Positions 1-7,242 are shown, counted from the stretch's first letter. The stretch: 17,748 nt of DNA from Pseudomonadota bacterium (GCA_023461135.1 JAEWNX010000453.1:1-17748), one strand, 5' to 3'. Translations and numbers: made by a program. Notes: generated by a model from the sequence alone, not told the origin.

Positions 1-2
1 GC

Positions 3-1169
3 TACATATATGAAGCCGTGCTGCGGCCCCCGTCCCTGCCCGGCGCACCGCCGCAACTGATGAACAACTACTTCTGCGTCGGCAAAGATTTCGAAATCGA
101 AGTGCTGGGACGACAGTTCAAAACGGCAGGTATCTACTATTGCCAGCAGAACTCTCGGACACATGTCTGCGCGCACGCATCGCTCCGGATGTCACTTAAC
201 GGACTCAACGGTAACGGGGCGACGATTACGAACGACGCGATCAATCAGCTGCTGGCGGTGACGCCACCGCTGCAAGGCCTAAGCCTCGGTGACATCGTCA
301 AGACGATCGAGGATCTTGGCGGCATGTGCGCGGATGTGGTGGACTGCGATGGGCTCGACAGCGCCACCTACATGAAGATCCTCGCATCAATCGTGGAGTC
401 CGGCGATCGAGCGATGCTTGTTTTTACAACAGGCGGCGCCGAGGAACATGTTGTCAGCGTTTACGGGCACACACGCAATTCGGACGAGTGGCACCCTCAG
501 GCCATCCCGGCGTACGCGGGCCCGGTATCGGCGCCCTTCTATTCCAGCTCGATGTGGATCGACCACTTTTTGATCCATGACGACAACTTCGGGCCGTATT
601 ACACGCTGAGCTCGAGGGCGCTGGAAACAGACCCGAATGTGAAGGCGCACTGGATCATAGCGATCAGGAAGACCACCGCGGACGTAAGTGGTGACCTGGC
701 CGAGACGGTTTCCTCGATCCACTTGAAGAACACCTTGCCATTGTTGGCACCGTTGATGCCGACTGCTCGATGGTTGAGCTATGCCGCCACCGTGAATTCC
801 CCGTTCGTTCTGCGCGCTGTGCTTCTGACGCGCGCCGAATACGTCGAGCATATTCGCAGCGCGACGTGCCACGACGGAAGCGCGCACAATGCCGCCGACC
901 TTGCGCTGTTTCAGCAACTGCCTGATCACTTCTGGATGGTCGAGTTCTCTTTGCCTGCGCTCTACACGGGGAACCGATCGAAGCTCGGCGAGGTGCTGAT
1001 TATTGCGAACCGCCCCACGCCGCCGGCGACGTCGGATTATCTATTGGGGATTCGCGCGCCGGGTATCCTGATGCTCGGAGATCAGCACGGCCAAGGCCAG
1101 ATCTTTGCGTTCGGACTGCAGGCGCACTCGCCCGTCTATCGTCCGAACCGACCTCTGCATGAATGGTGA
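3..1169 (+). CDS. Papain/C39-like cysteine peptidase-type protein, 5'-truncated
   Basis: The reading frame is open to the left edge of the window, so the true start lies outside. The GTG at 18 and the ATG at 60 are only internal candidates, and the reader should treat the gene as partial. No exact family name is recognised. Counting from the codon at 18, a Cys sits at residue 51 in a small-residue helix start (HVCAHASLRM), a His at 144 (EEHVVSVYGH) and Asp residues at 188-189 followed by Asn (IHDDNFGPYY). This Cys-His-Asp/Asn order and spacing fits a papain-fold or C39-like peptidase, and the Cys-led helix is preceded by a conserved-looking GIYYCQQN stretch. No signal peptide or membrane segment is seen in the visible part. 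Base composition is clearly less GC-rich than that of the next genes, with more A/T-ending codons. The gene ends about 105 bp from a broken tRNA, which suggests horizontally acquired cargo. The peptidase function is inferred from motifs only. Confidence 0.6.
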   Translation, partial: YIYEAVLRPPSLPGAPPQLMNNYFCVGKDFEIEVLGRQFKTAGIYYCQQNSRTHVCAHASLRMSLNGLNGNGATITNDAINQLLAVTPPLQGLSLGDIVKTIEDLGGMCADVVDCDGLDSATYMKILASIVESGDRAMLVFTTGGAEEHVVSVYGHTRNSDEWHPQAIPAYAGPVSAPFYSSSMWIDHFLIHDDNFGPYYTLSSRALETDPNVKAHWIIAIRKTTADVSGDLAETVSSIHLKNTLPLLAPLMPTARWLSYAATVNSPFVLRAVLLTRAEYVEHIRSATCHDGSAHNAADLALFQQLPDHFWMVEFSLPALYTGNRSKLGEVLIIANRPTPPATSDYLLGIRAPGILMLGDQHGQGQIFAFGLQAHSPVYRPNRPLHEW

Positions 1170-1171
1170 TG

Positions 1172-1268
1172 CCGCGCGATCCCGGTTTACAACCCATACA
1201 AAAAGCTGAGGTAGCTCAACGACGCGTAGCGCGCGCGGTTTACAGCGAAGCCCTTGATTCCGCGCGAT
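1172..1268. repeat. Two pairs of short direct repeats beside the truncated tRNA
   Basis: CCGCGCGAT occurs at 1172-1180 and again at 1260-1268. CGGTTTACA occurs at 1183-1191 and again at 1236-1244. The two 9-mers occur in swapped order in the gap between the peptidase gene and the tRNA remnant. They could be arm-type recombinase sites, duplicated debris of an integration event, or chance. The stretch 1170-1435 holds no protein gene apart from these repeats and the tRNA remnant. Confidence 0.35.
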
Positions 1269-1273
1269 ACCCG

Positions 1274-1317
1274 ACGGCTTAGGACGGACCTGCTCTATCC
1301 AGCTGAGCTACGGGGCC
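1274..1317 (-). pseudogene. Truncated tRNA-Arg(CCU): 5' half only
   Basis: Read on the minus strand from 1317, the sequence gives a standard acceptor 5' strand (GGCCCCG), TA, a D-arm (GCTC, loop AGCTGGATA, GAGC) and an anticodon loop GTCCTAA with anticodon CCU at 1283-1281, flanked by U33 and A37. The anticodon stem does not pair (GGTCC against GCCGT). Nothing in the next 45 bases supplies a T-arm or an acceptor 3' strand complementary to GGCCCCG, nor a CCA end. The 5' half is therefore tRNA-like while the 3' half has been replaced or lost. Integrases commonly recombine in the anticodon loop or T-arm of tRNA genes, so this could be an att remnant at an island boundary. A functional tRNA here is unlikely. 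Confidence 0.65.
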
Positions 1318-1435
1318 TTTTCGCGCGTATGAGCTAGGGAAATTGTCCAAGCGCCGCAACCGCTTTTGCGCGTCGCTGGACGCGCGCGCGCGGCGGGCTC
1401 ATCATGCGCAGCGCGGGGGGACGAGGCGAGGGGAC

Positions 1436-3292
1436 ATGGCGCATCGCTACGCCAATGGCTGGTCACAAGCGGCTGCAGGTCTGACGGCGCTCGCGCACAC
1501 GCAGGCGAGCACGTTCCGATGGGGCGTCGTGATCCTGCTGACAATGATCTGGATTGGCGGCGGTCTCTGGTATTGGCTCGCCAACGGGCTGGATCCTGCG
1601 CAAGCGATTTATCAGACGCTGAGCGCGGTCGGGATGTGGGATCTTTACTTCGACGCCGATCCTCAAACACCAGGCATTCAAGTCGACGGAACGCTGCAAC
1701 TCGTGCGTTTTGCGGCGATCGCAACGCCCGCCGTGGGTCTGCTGTTCGCGTTCTCGGGTCAGCTTGGCCGCTCGCTTGCGCGTATCTTCAACCTTGGCGC
1801 CGCGCATCACGTGGTGATCGCCGGCGACAGCCCGGCTGCGCTCTCGCTCGCGCTCGATTGCCGCAAATGCAAGGATTCTGTGATCCTTATCGCGGAGGGC
1901 CTGCCGCACGAGACGGCGCTCGGCCTTCGCCGCAACGGCGTGATCGTGCTTGAGGGCAACGCCACCCACATCGACACGCTGCGCACCGCGCGCGCCAATT
2001 ACGCCGCGCACGTGGTGGCGTTCGAGCCGGACGACACGGCGAATCTTCAGATCGAAGCGGCTGTGCGGCGCCTCGTCGGCAATGCGCGCCGCAAGCCGCC
2101 GATCGGCGTCCACGTCGCCACACGCTCGCCGATGCTGCTCAAGGAAGCGCGTGAGATGCGCTCGGCGGAGATGCGCAAGCAGAAGAACGCCGCCCCGCCG
2201 ATCGATCCCAAGCCGTTCTCGCTGGAGGAAATGTCGGCGCGCGCCTTGCTGCAGCAGGAGAGCCAGACGCTGCTCTCGCTTGCCAAACAGCTTGGCCAGG
2301 AGCGCTTGCATCTCGTGTTCTTCGGCTTCGATGCAGGCGCCGAAGCCGTGGCCGAACGCGTGCTGATGAGCCTCTGGTCCGCGCATTTCGACGCGCCGCG
2401 GATCACAGTGCTCGCGCCCAATCCGCAGGCCGTTGAGGCTGGTTTCCGCGCGCGTCATCGCGAGGCCTTCGCGCATCCGCAGCTTTGGACCGCCGACATC
2501 GCGTTCCTGCCGTTCGACTGGGATGCGGCGTCCATCGGCGGCGAGTTGCTCGATCTGGTCGAACAGCAGCGCGGCAAGCCGACCGGCATCGTCGTCTCCA
2601 CGGGCGCCGATCCCGGCAACATCCATCTCGCTATCGCGTTGAAGCGCGCCTGCAATCATGGCTTCCGCTGGCCCGTGCCCATCTACATGCGCGAGACCAG
2701 CCAGTCCGAGTTCTCGCAGCAATATGCGCGCGGCGACGAAACCGAAGAACTCGACGCCTACCTGCAAGCGTTCGGCGCCCATCAGGTCAACGCCACGCGC
2801 GCCCGCATCATCGACGGCGACCTCGACCGCGGCGCGGCCGTCGCCCACGAGCACTACAACAAGGGACTCGGCAAGAAGGACGCGATGAGCATGAAGGAGC
2901 TGCAAGCCGCGATGCGCGACTGGTCCGACGTGCTCGAAACCTACCGCGCCGCAAACCGCGCCGTGGCCGATAGCGCCATGGTCAAGCTCTGGGATGCGGG
3001 CTGGCGCCTCGCGCAGAAGGGCGAGCGCGGCGACACCGCCCCCGCGGCGCCGGCGGACATGATGGACGCGATGGCGCAGCGCGAGCACGACCGCTGGATT
3101 GCCGAACGGCTGACGTCCGGCTGGCGCCCGACGGCGCCGGGCGAAGCGCGCAACAACGAGCTGATGGCGCACGACAAGCTCGCGCCTTGGTCGGCGCTGA
3201 GCGAAGCCGACAAGAGCAACGACGTGGTCCAGGTGCGCGCCGCGATGGATGTCGCGCGCATGATGCATAAGGAAGGCTTCGTCGCGCGCTAG
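1436..3292 (+). CDS. Two-TM, TrkA-N (RCK-like) and RyR-domain membrane protein
   Basis: The start is ATG at 1436, preceded by a GAGGCGAGGGG ribosome site; an upstream TTG at 1343 lacks one. The product has 618 residues. Residues about 27-48 and 88-110 are hydrophobic helices. Between them is a re-entrant-like stretch (AIYQTLSAVGMWD, residues 57-69) that resembles a potassium-channel pore helix, but its filter reads AVGMWD instead of TVGYGD. A Rossmann start follows (HHVVIAGDSPAAL, about 124-136) with a TrkA-N/RCK-type nucleotide-binding fold, and a second such region near DRLHLVFFGFD-like sequence mid-protein. The C-terminus (about 543-608) has the RyR domain signature: REHDRWIAERLTSGW, then LAPWSALSEADK. 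TrkA-N plus RyR proteins are known in bacteria, where RyR domains have been proposed to sense nucleotide-derived ligands. The role is unproven: it may be a ligand-gated channel or a membrane sensor. The stop codon overlaps the convergent selO stop. Confidence 0.75.
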   Translation: MAHRYANGWSQAAAGLTALAHTQASTFRWGVVILLTMIWIGGGLWYWLANGLDPAQAIYQTLSAVGMWDLYFDADPQTPGIQVDGTLQLVRFAAIATPAVGLLFAFSGQLGRSLARIFNLGAAHHVVIAGDSPAALSLALDCRKCKDSVILIAEGLPHETALGLRRNGVIVLEGNATHIDTLRTARANYAAHVVAFEPDDTANLQIEAAVRRLVGNARRKPPIGVHVATRSPMLLKEAREMRSAEMRKQKNAAPPIDPKPFSLEEMSARALLQQESQTLLSLAKQLGQERLHLVFFGFDAGAEAVAERVLMSLWSAHFDAPRITVLAPNPQAVEAGFRARHREAFAHPQLWTADIAFLPFDWDAASIGGELLDLVEQQRGKPTGIVVSTGADPGNIHLAIALKRACNHGFRWPVPIYMRETSQSEFSQQYARGDETEELDAYLQAFGAHQVNATRARIIDGDLDRGAAVAHEHYNKGLGKKDAMSMKELQAAMRDWSDVLETYRAANRAVADSAMVKLWDAGWRLAQKGERGDTAPAAPADMMDAMAQREHDRWIAERLTSGWRPTAPGEARNNELMAHDKLAPWSALSEADKSNDVVQVRAAMDVARMMHKEGFVAR

Positions 3293-4728
3293 CGTAGCGG
3301 TGCGTGCACGGAGAGCTGGAGCGCCTCGCGCATCTGGCGCACCTGCGCTAGCTTCGCCTCGAACAAGGACCAATCGTCCCGCGCGGCGATCGGCGCCCAG
3401 AGCGCTTCGACTTCGTCGATCAGCATCGTGTGCGGTCTGGAACGCAGAAAATACGCGTGGCTCAGGCGCGCCGCCGCATCGCCCCGCGTGCGCGCAACAA
3501 GCCCGTTTCGAACGGACGCGAACTCCGGCGCTGCGTAAAGCGCGGCCTGTGGGCTCTCTGCCGCGCGCGCAGCGGACGCTTCACCGCCGAACCAGTCATG
3601 GAAGAACTGGTCCCACGGCGCCTGGCTTTGCGTCAGCCAGTCGAACAGCACCTGGAGGAAGCCGAGATCGTCGTCCAACGCGCCTGCGGCCAAATGCAGA
3701 CGCTTGAACATGCCGGCGCGCAGCGCTCGCTGATAGGCTGGCGCGAAGCGAGCCATCTCCTGCTCCAGCGCCTCTGCCTCGCAGACCAGCGTGAGCGCGC
3801 CGCCCAATTGCGTCAGCGCCCATGAAACCGCCTCCGGCTGACGGCCGAACGCGTAAAGACCGGTCTCGTCGAAATAGGCGGCCGTGAACGAGGGATCGCC
3901 CGCGGGCAGGAAACGCCACGGACCGTAATCGAAGCTCTCGCCGGTCACGTTCAGGTTGTCCGTGTTGAGCACCCCGTGCACGAAGCCCGCCGCCATCCAG
4001 CTCGCCGCCAGCTGCGCCGTGGCTTCCACCACCGCGCCGAACAGCGCAGCGGCGCGCGCCTCGCTTTCGGTGGACGCCAGCTTGGGATAGTACGCTTCGA
4101 CAACGTGATCGATCAGTACGCGGATGAGGTCGGCCCGATCGAAGAAGGCTAGCCGCTGGAATGTGCCGAAGCGGATGTGGCTGTGCCCGAGCCTCACCAG
4201 CACCGAAGAGCGCGTCGGCGAGGGTTCGTCGCCCCGCGCCAGCGCCTCGCCGGTTTCGACAAGTGAAAGCGCCTTCGAAGTATTGACGCCCAGCGTTTCA
4301 AGCATTTCAGCGGCGAGCACTTCGCGCACGCCGCCTTTCAGCGTGAGCCGTCCATCGCCGAAGCGCGAATAGGGCGTCTGACCAGACCCTTTCGTCGCCA
4401 AATCGAGCAGCCGGCCCGCATCGTCGTAGAGCTGCGCGAACAGGAAGCCTCGACCATCGCCGATGTCCGGGTTGTACACACGAAATTGATGCCCATGATA
4501 GCGCATCGCCAGCGGCGCGCGCATGTTCTCCGGCAGCGGCTCGAAGCGCGCGAAATGCGCTTGCCACTCCTGATCCGTCAGCGTGTCGAGTCCAACGCGC
4601 GCGGCCCAAGCTTGGTTGCGATAGCGTAAGGTCTGTTGTGGAAACCGCGCGGGCGCCACGGGATCGGCAAAATCGAGGCCCAAGTGCTGGAACAGTTGTG
4701 CGGGTCGATAGCGTTCCGGGAGAGACAT
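3289..4728 (-). CDS. selO: Protein adenylyltransferase SelO (YdiU/UPF0061 family)
   Basis: The product has 479 residues, the normal bacterial length. SelO is a pseudokinase-fold enzyme that binds ATP in a flipped orientation and transfers AMP to Ser/Thr/Tyr of target proteins; in E. coli it acts in the oxidative stress response. Visible hallmarks are YHGHQF (77-82), the phosphate-binding segment TKGSGQTPYSRFGDGR starting at 112, GGVREVLAAE (132-141), and the active-site block VHGVLNTDN with Asp257 and Asn258, followed by DYG with Asp267. The 10-residue spacing between these two Asp residues matches E. coli YdiU. No selenocysteine or C-terminal Cys is present; the only Cys seen is internal. 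ATG at 4728 is the only sensible start, and its ribosome site is weak. The gene is convergent with the RyR protein: CTAG at 3289-3292 supplies both stop codons. Its 5' end faces the lipoprotein gene across 119 bp. Confidence 0.95.
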   Translation of the reverse strand: MSLPERYRPAQLFQHLGLDFADPVAPARFPQQTLRYRNQAWAARVGLDTLTDQEWQAHFARFEPLPENMRAPLAMRYHGHQFRVYNPDIGDGRGFLFAQLYDDAGRLLDLATKGSGQTPYSRFGDGRLTLKGGVREVLAAEMLETLGVNTSKALSLVETGEALARGDEPSPTRSSVLVRLGHSHIRFGTFQRLAFFDRADLIRVLIDHVVEAYYPKLASTESEARAAALFGAVVEATAQLAASWMAAGFVHGVLNTDNLNVTGESFDYGPWRFLPAGDPSFTAAYFDETGLYAFGRQPEAVSWALTQLGGALTLVCEAEALEQEMARFAPAYQRALRAGMFKRLHLAAGALDDDLGFLQVLFDWLTQSQAPWDQFFHDWFGGEASAARAAESPQAALYAAPEFASVRNGLVARTRGDAAARLSHAYFLRSRPHTMLIDEVEALWAPIAARDDWSLFEAKLAQVRQMREALQLSVHAPLR

Positions 4729-4847
4729 TTACGTCTATCTAGGCGCGCGAAACGCCCGCGTCATGCAGCCGCTGATCGGGACTAGCCGTGACGGCGCCTT
4801 ACTTGTGTGGCACAAGCCGGATGGGACGCGCGGAGGACAGTAACACC
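4729..4847. promoter_or_regulatory. Divergent intergenic region between selO and the lipoprotein gene
   Basis: These 119 bases separate two divergent start codons and must carry the promoters or leaders of both genes. A strong GGAGGA ribosome site lies at 4832-4837, 10 bases before the ATG at 4848. A small GGCG...CGCC inverted repeat (about 4741-4756) lies near the selO start. No confident -35/-10 pair was recognised on either strand. Confidence 0.35.
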
Positions 4848-5915
4848 ATGTCGGCTCGCGGAGTCGGGATTGTCGCCATCGCCTGCGCGCTCGTCGCGCT
4901 GAGCGCCTGCGACGGGCGCGGCAACGGCAGCAAGACTGCGGAAAGCTCCGCTGAGCGCGTCTCGGCCGCACTCGACCTTTGCGCCGAGGGCAATGAGGGA
5001 TTCGCCCAGCAGGTGTGTTCGAACCAGGCTCTGGCCTCGATCGACAGCGACGTGCGCGACCTATTGGTCGCCGAATCCGCCAACGTGTCCGACGCCGGCG
5101 CGCAGCTCCTCGTGCAAAACCAGAACCGCTGGCGCGAGGCCGCCGCCGTGATGTGCGGCGTCGCCGATCCTGCCGCGGCGCCCACTGCAGAGCAGCAGAC
5201 CTGCCTGCAGAACCGTTTCCGCGCACGTCTCCAGGAGGCGGAGGGCATCGTCCAGGAGATGGGCGGCTACACCTTCCAGCGCATGGAGCTGGTCGCGGCC
5301 GAACCCGTGTCCGCGCAAATCGCCGCCGCCTCCGGCGGTGTCGGCGCTGCCGCCGTCGAGCGCAACATCCGTTTCCCCCGCATCGACGGCCCGCAGACCC
5401 CGGCCATCCGCCGCTTCAACGAACTCGTGGCCCAGGAGCCGGAGTTCAGGCTGCAGGACGGCGCAAGCGAGATTGTCGACTACACGATCGCATACGCCGG
5501 GCCGGAGGTCGTATCGGTTCGTTTCACGAAGTCGGTCGAGGCCCTGGGCGCCGCGAACGTCACTAACACCATGAATGCCGTGACAGTGCTGATGGAGGAG
5601 GGCCGCCTGATGCGGGCCGACGACGTCTTCCGCGCCGGGTCCGGGTGGGAAAACTTCATCACCGATCGGGCGGTTCAAAGCATCGCGCGCGAGTTTTCCG
5701 ACTACACCAATTTTCCCCCGCGCCGGGACGTCTACGAAACCGCGACCAAGCCGCATCTTTGGCTCGTTACGGAACGCGGCCTGACCATCCTCTTCCCGCC
5801 GCTTTCGTTCGGGGGCTCGCACGCCGACGGCGGCGCCGAAGTGACGGTGCCGTGGACGGATCTGCGGCCCTATCTCAACCCCGCCGCGCCCGCGCCAATC
5901 CGCGCGAGCGCCTGA
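4848..5915 (+). CDS. Lipoprotein with LprI-like N-terminal and DUF3298/RsiV-like C-terminal domains
   Basis: The start is ATG at 4848, chosen because it has a GGAGGA ribosome site and begins a clean lipoprotein signal peptide (lipobox LSAC, Cys21). An earlier in-frame ATG at 4788 would bury that signal. The product has 355 residues. Asp at +2 after the lipid-bearing Cys would keep it in the inner membrane under the E. coli Lol rule. Residues about 41-135 resemble the LprI / DUF1311 domain (CSNQALASID, then NRWREAAAVMC, then QQTCLQNRFRARL), with four paired-looking cysteines. Residues about 172-345 resemble DUF3298/RsiV: a structured IRFPRIDG start, a VTVLMEEG strand, a WENFITDRA segment and a terminal VPWTDLRPYLNP. 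Proteins with these domains are periplasmic; LprI inhibits lysozyme in mycobacteria and RsiV binds lysozyme in Bacillus. A lysozyme-related or envelope role is inference only. Confidence 0.8.
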   Translation: MSARGVGIVAIACALVALSACDGRGNGSKTAESSAERVSAALDLCAEGNEGFAQQVCSNQALASIDSDVRDLLVAESANVSDAGAQLLVQNQNRWREAAAVMCGVADPAAAPTAEQQTCLQNRFRARLQEAEGIVQEMGGYTFQRMELVAAEPVSAQIAAASGGVGAAAVERNIRFPRIDGPQTPAIRRFNELVAQEPEFRLQDGASEIVDYTIAYAGPEVVSVRFTKSVEALGAANVTNTMNAVTVLMEEGRLMRADDVFRAGSGWENFITDRAVQSIAREFSDYTNFPPRRDVYETATKPHLWLVTERGLTILFPPLSFGGSHADGGAEVTVPWTDLRPYLNPAAPAPIRASA

Positions 5916-5986
5916 GTAGGGCAATCCGGGCCTGACGCGGCCGGCGCGTGATCGCGCACAATTGCCCTATTGCCCTATTGCCCTAC
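5916..5986. repeat. Inverted repeat GTAGGGCAAT / ATTGCCCTAC
   Basis: GTAGGGCAAT at 5916-5925, starting immediately after the lipoprotein stop codon, is the exact reverse complement of ATTGCCCTAC at 5977-5986, inside the octamer tandem array. The 10-bp arms are 51 bp apart and could fold as a long-loop hairpin in the transcript running from the lipoprotein gene into the exporter gene. Confidence 0.7.
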
Positions 5987-6008
5987 TGCCTTATTCCCTT
6001 ACTGCCGC
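5961..6008 (+). repeat. Octamer tandem repeat (ATTGCCCT)n upstream of the MFS gene
   Basis: There are three perfect copies of ATTGCCCT (5961-5984) followed by three degraded copies: ACTGCCTT, ATTCCCTT and ACTGCCGC (to 6008). The array is pyrimidine-rich on the plus strand and sits 8 bp before the proposed MFS start codon, replacing a recognisable Shine-Dalgarno sequence. It is open in the MFS frame, giving a spurious low-complexity leader if the upstream TTG at 5962 is taken as start. It may be a slippage-prone microsatellite or part of a dispersed intergenic repeat family. Confidence 0.8.
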
Positions 6009-6015
6009 TCCTGGG

Positions 6016-7209
6016 ATGCAAGCCGAGAAATCTTCACTGCTAGCGCTGGTCGGCGTCGTGCTGATCGGCATGACGGGGTTCGGCGTCTTCCTGCCGATCT
6101 TCCCGTTCCTGGCTCTGGAAGTCGGCGCAACGCCGACCGCGACGACGATCGCGATGGGCGCGTATTCGCTGGGACAGCTTGTATCGTCCCCGTTCTGGGG
6201 CCGGCTGAGCGATCGCGTCGGCCGCAAGCCGATTCTGATCGCCGGCCTCATCGGCGGCGTTGTCTCGTATCTCTGGCTCGCGCGCGCGGAAAGCGTCTAC
6301 GAACTTGGCGCCGCTCGCCTGTTCGGCGGCCTGATGGCCGGCAATGTCGGCGCCGCTTTCGCCGCCGCCGCCGACCTTGCCGACGACAAGACGCGCGCCC
6401 GCAACATGGGTCTTCTCGGCGCCGCGGTCGGCTTCGGCTTCATCGCCGGCCCCGCGCTCGGCGCGTTCCTGGTTGGCCAAGAGCCCACGCGTGCGCAGTT
6501 CGCCGACGTCTGCTTCGTTTCCGCCGGCTTGGCGGGCCTTGCCGCACTGGCGGCGCTCTTGCTGTTTCGCGAGAGTCTGCCGCCTGAGGCGCGCCACAAG
6601 GGGGGTGAAGCGCGCCCACGCCGCCTTGCGATCCTCGCGTCGCGGCCAACGCTCACACGGTTTATCGCCGTGATGTTCCTGACGATCGCCGCGCAGGCGC
6701 TGATGGAGACGACGTTTGGTCTCTGGGCCGACGTGGAGCTGCAATGGGGACCGCGCGAGGTCGGCTGGACGCTCGCGGCGCTCGGCGTCGGCGCCGTACT
6801 GCTGCAAGGCGGCGGCGCCGGAGCCGCCGCGCGCATCCTCGGCGAGCGGCTGACATTGTTGATCGGCTTGGCGCTATTCGCCGCCGGCTTCGGGGGTCTT
6901 TCCGTTTCGCATCACGCCACGACCATGGCTGCGTCGCTCACCTCGCTTGTGATCGGCCTCGGCCTCGCCATGCCTGCGCTCAATTCACTGATCGCGGCTC
7001 AGGCGAGCGAGAGCGAACGGGGCGCGGTGATGGGCCTCTCGCAATCCGCCAGCGCGCTCGGCCGCGTCGTCGGCCCGCTTGGCGCGGGCGCGCTCTTTGA
7101 CCTGTTCGGCACAGGCGCGCCGTTCCTGGCAGCCGCGCTGCTGATCCTTTTTGCGCTGTTCGTGATGCTGGGCGAATCCGCAAAAGACGCGTTCGGCCGC
7201 GCGCCTTGA
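6016..7209 (+). CDS. MFS exporter, DHA1/TetA-like
   Basis: From ATG 6016 the product has 397 residues, the usual length for a 12-helix drug:H+ antiporter. Helix 1 carries the GFGVFLPIFPFL pattern typical of TetA-like carriers. Loop 2-3 carries motif A (GRLSDRVGRKP, residues 62-72). A helix 4-5 region GAAVGFGFIAGPALGAFLVG resembles motif C of antiporters. The central cytoplasmic loop (about residues 190-215) is Arg/Lys rich and separates two six-helix halves. The upstream TTG at 5962 would add a leader encoded by the octamer repeat and is rejected as the start. No Shine-Dalgarno sequence is evident before 6016. The gene lies 100 bp downstream of the lipoprotein gene in the same direction and converges on epmB. 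The substrate cannot be predicted; tetracycline or general multidrug export is possible. Confidence 0.85.
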   Translation: MQAEKSSLLALVGVVLIGMTGFGVFLPIFPFLALEVGATPTATTIAMGAYSLGQLVSSPFWGRLSDRVGRKPILIAGLIGGVVSYLWLARAESVYELGAARLFGGLMAGNVGAAFAAAADLADDKTRARNMGLLGAAVGFGFIAGPALGAFLVGQEPTRAQFADVCFVSAGLAGLAALAALLLFRESLPPEARHKGGEARPRRLAILASRPTLTRFIAVMFLTIAAQALMETTFGLWADVELQWGPREVGWTLAALGVGAVLLQGGGAGAAARILGERLTLLIGLALFAAGFGGLSVSHHATTMAASLTSLVIGLGLAMPALNSLIAAQASESERGAVMGLSQSASALGRVVGPLGAGALFDLFGTGAPFLAAALLILFALFVMLGESAKDAFGRAP

Positions 7210-7213
7210 TCCC

Positions 7214-7235
7214 GTCCCCGCGTCAAGTCTGGGAC
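7214..7235. terminator. Weak hairpin between convergent MFS and epmB genes
   Basis: GTCCC (7214-7218) and GGGAC (7231-7235) form a 5-bp stem with a 12-nt loop in the 33-bp gap between two convergent genes. There is no U-tract on either side, so intrinsic termination is uncertain. It is the only secondary structure noticed there. Confidence 0.25.
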
Positions 7236-7242
7236 CCGCACG

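Noticed and set aside
1180..1317. Group I intron interrupting tRNA-Arg(CCU), as known in Agrobacterium
   Set aside because: No P/Q/R/S core elements or 3' exon could be found on the minus strand in the following bases.
1463..3373. Long antisense open frame of more than 600 codons over the RyR-protein gene
   Set aside because: It is a mirror frame caused by GC-rich third positions; it shows no recognisable domain and is His/Arg/Ala-biased.
5961..6008. CRISPR-like array
   Set aside because: Contiguous 8-bp tandem units without spacers.
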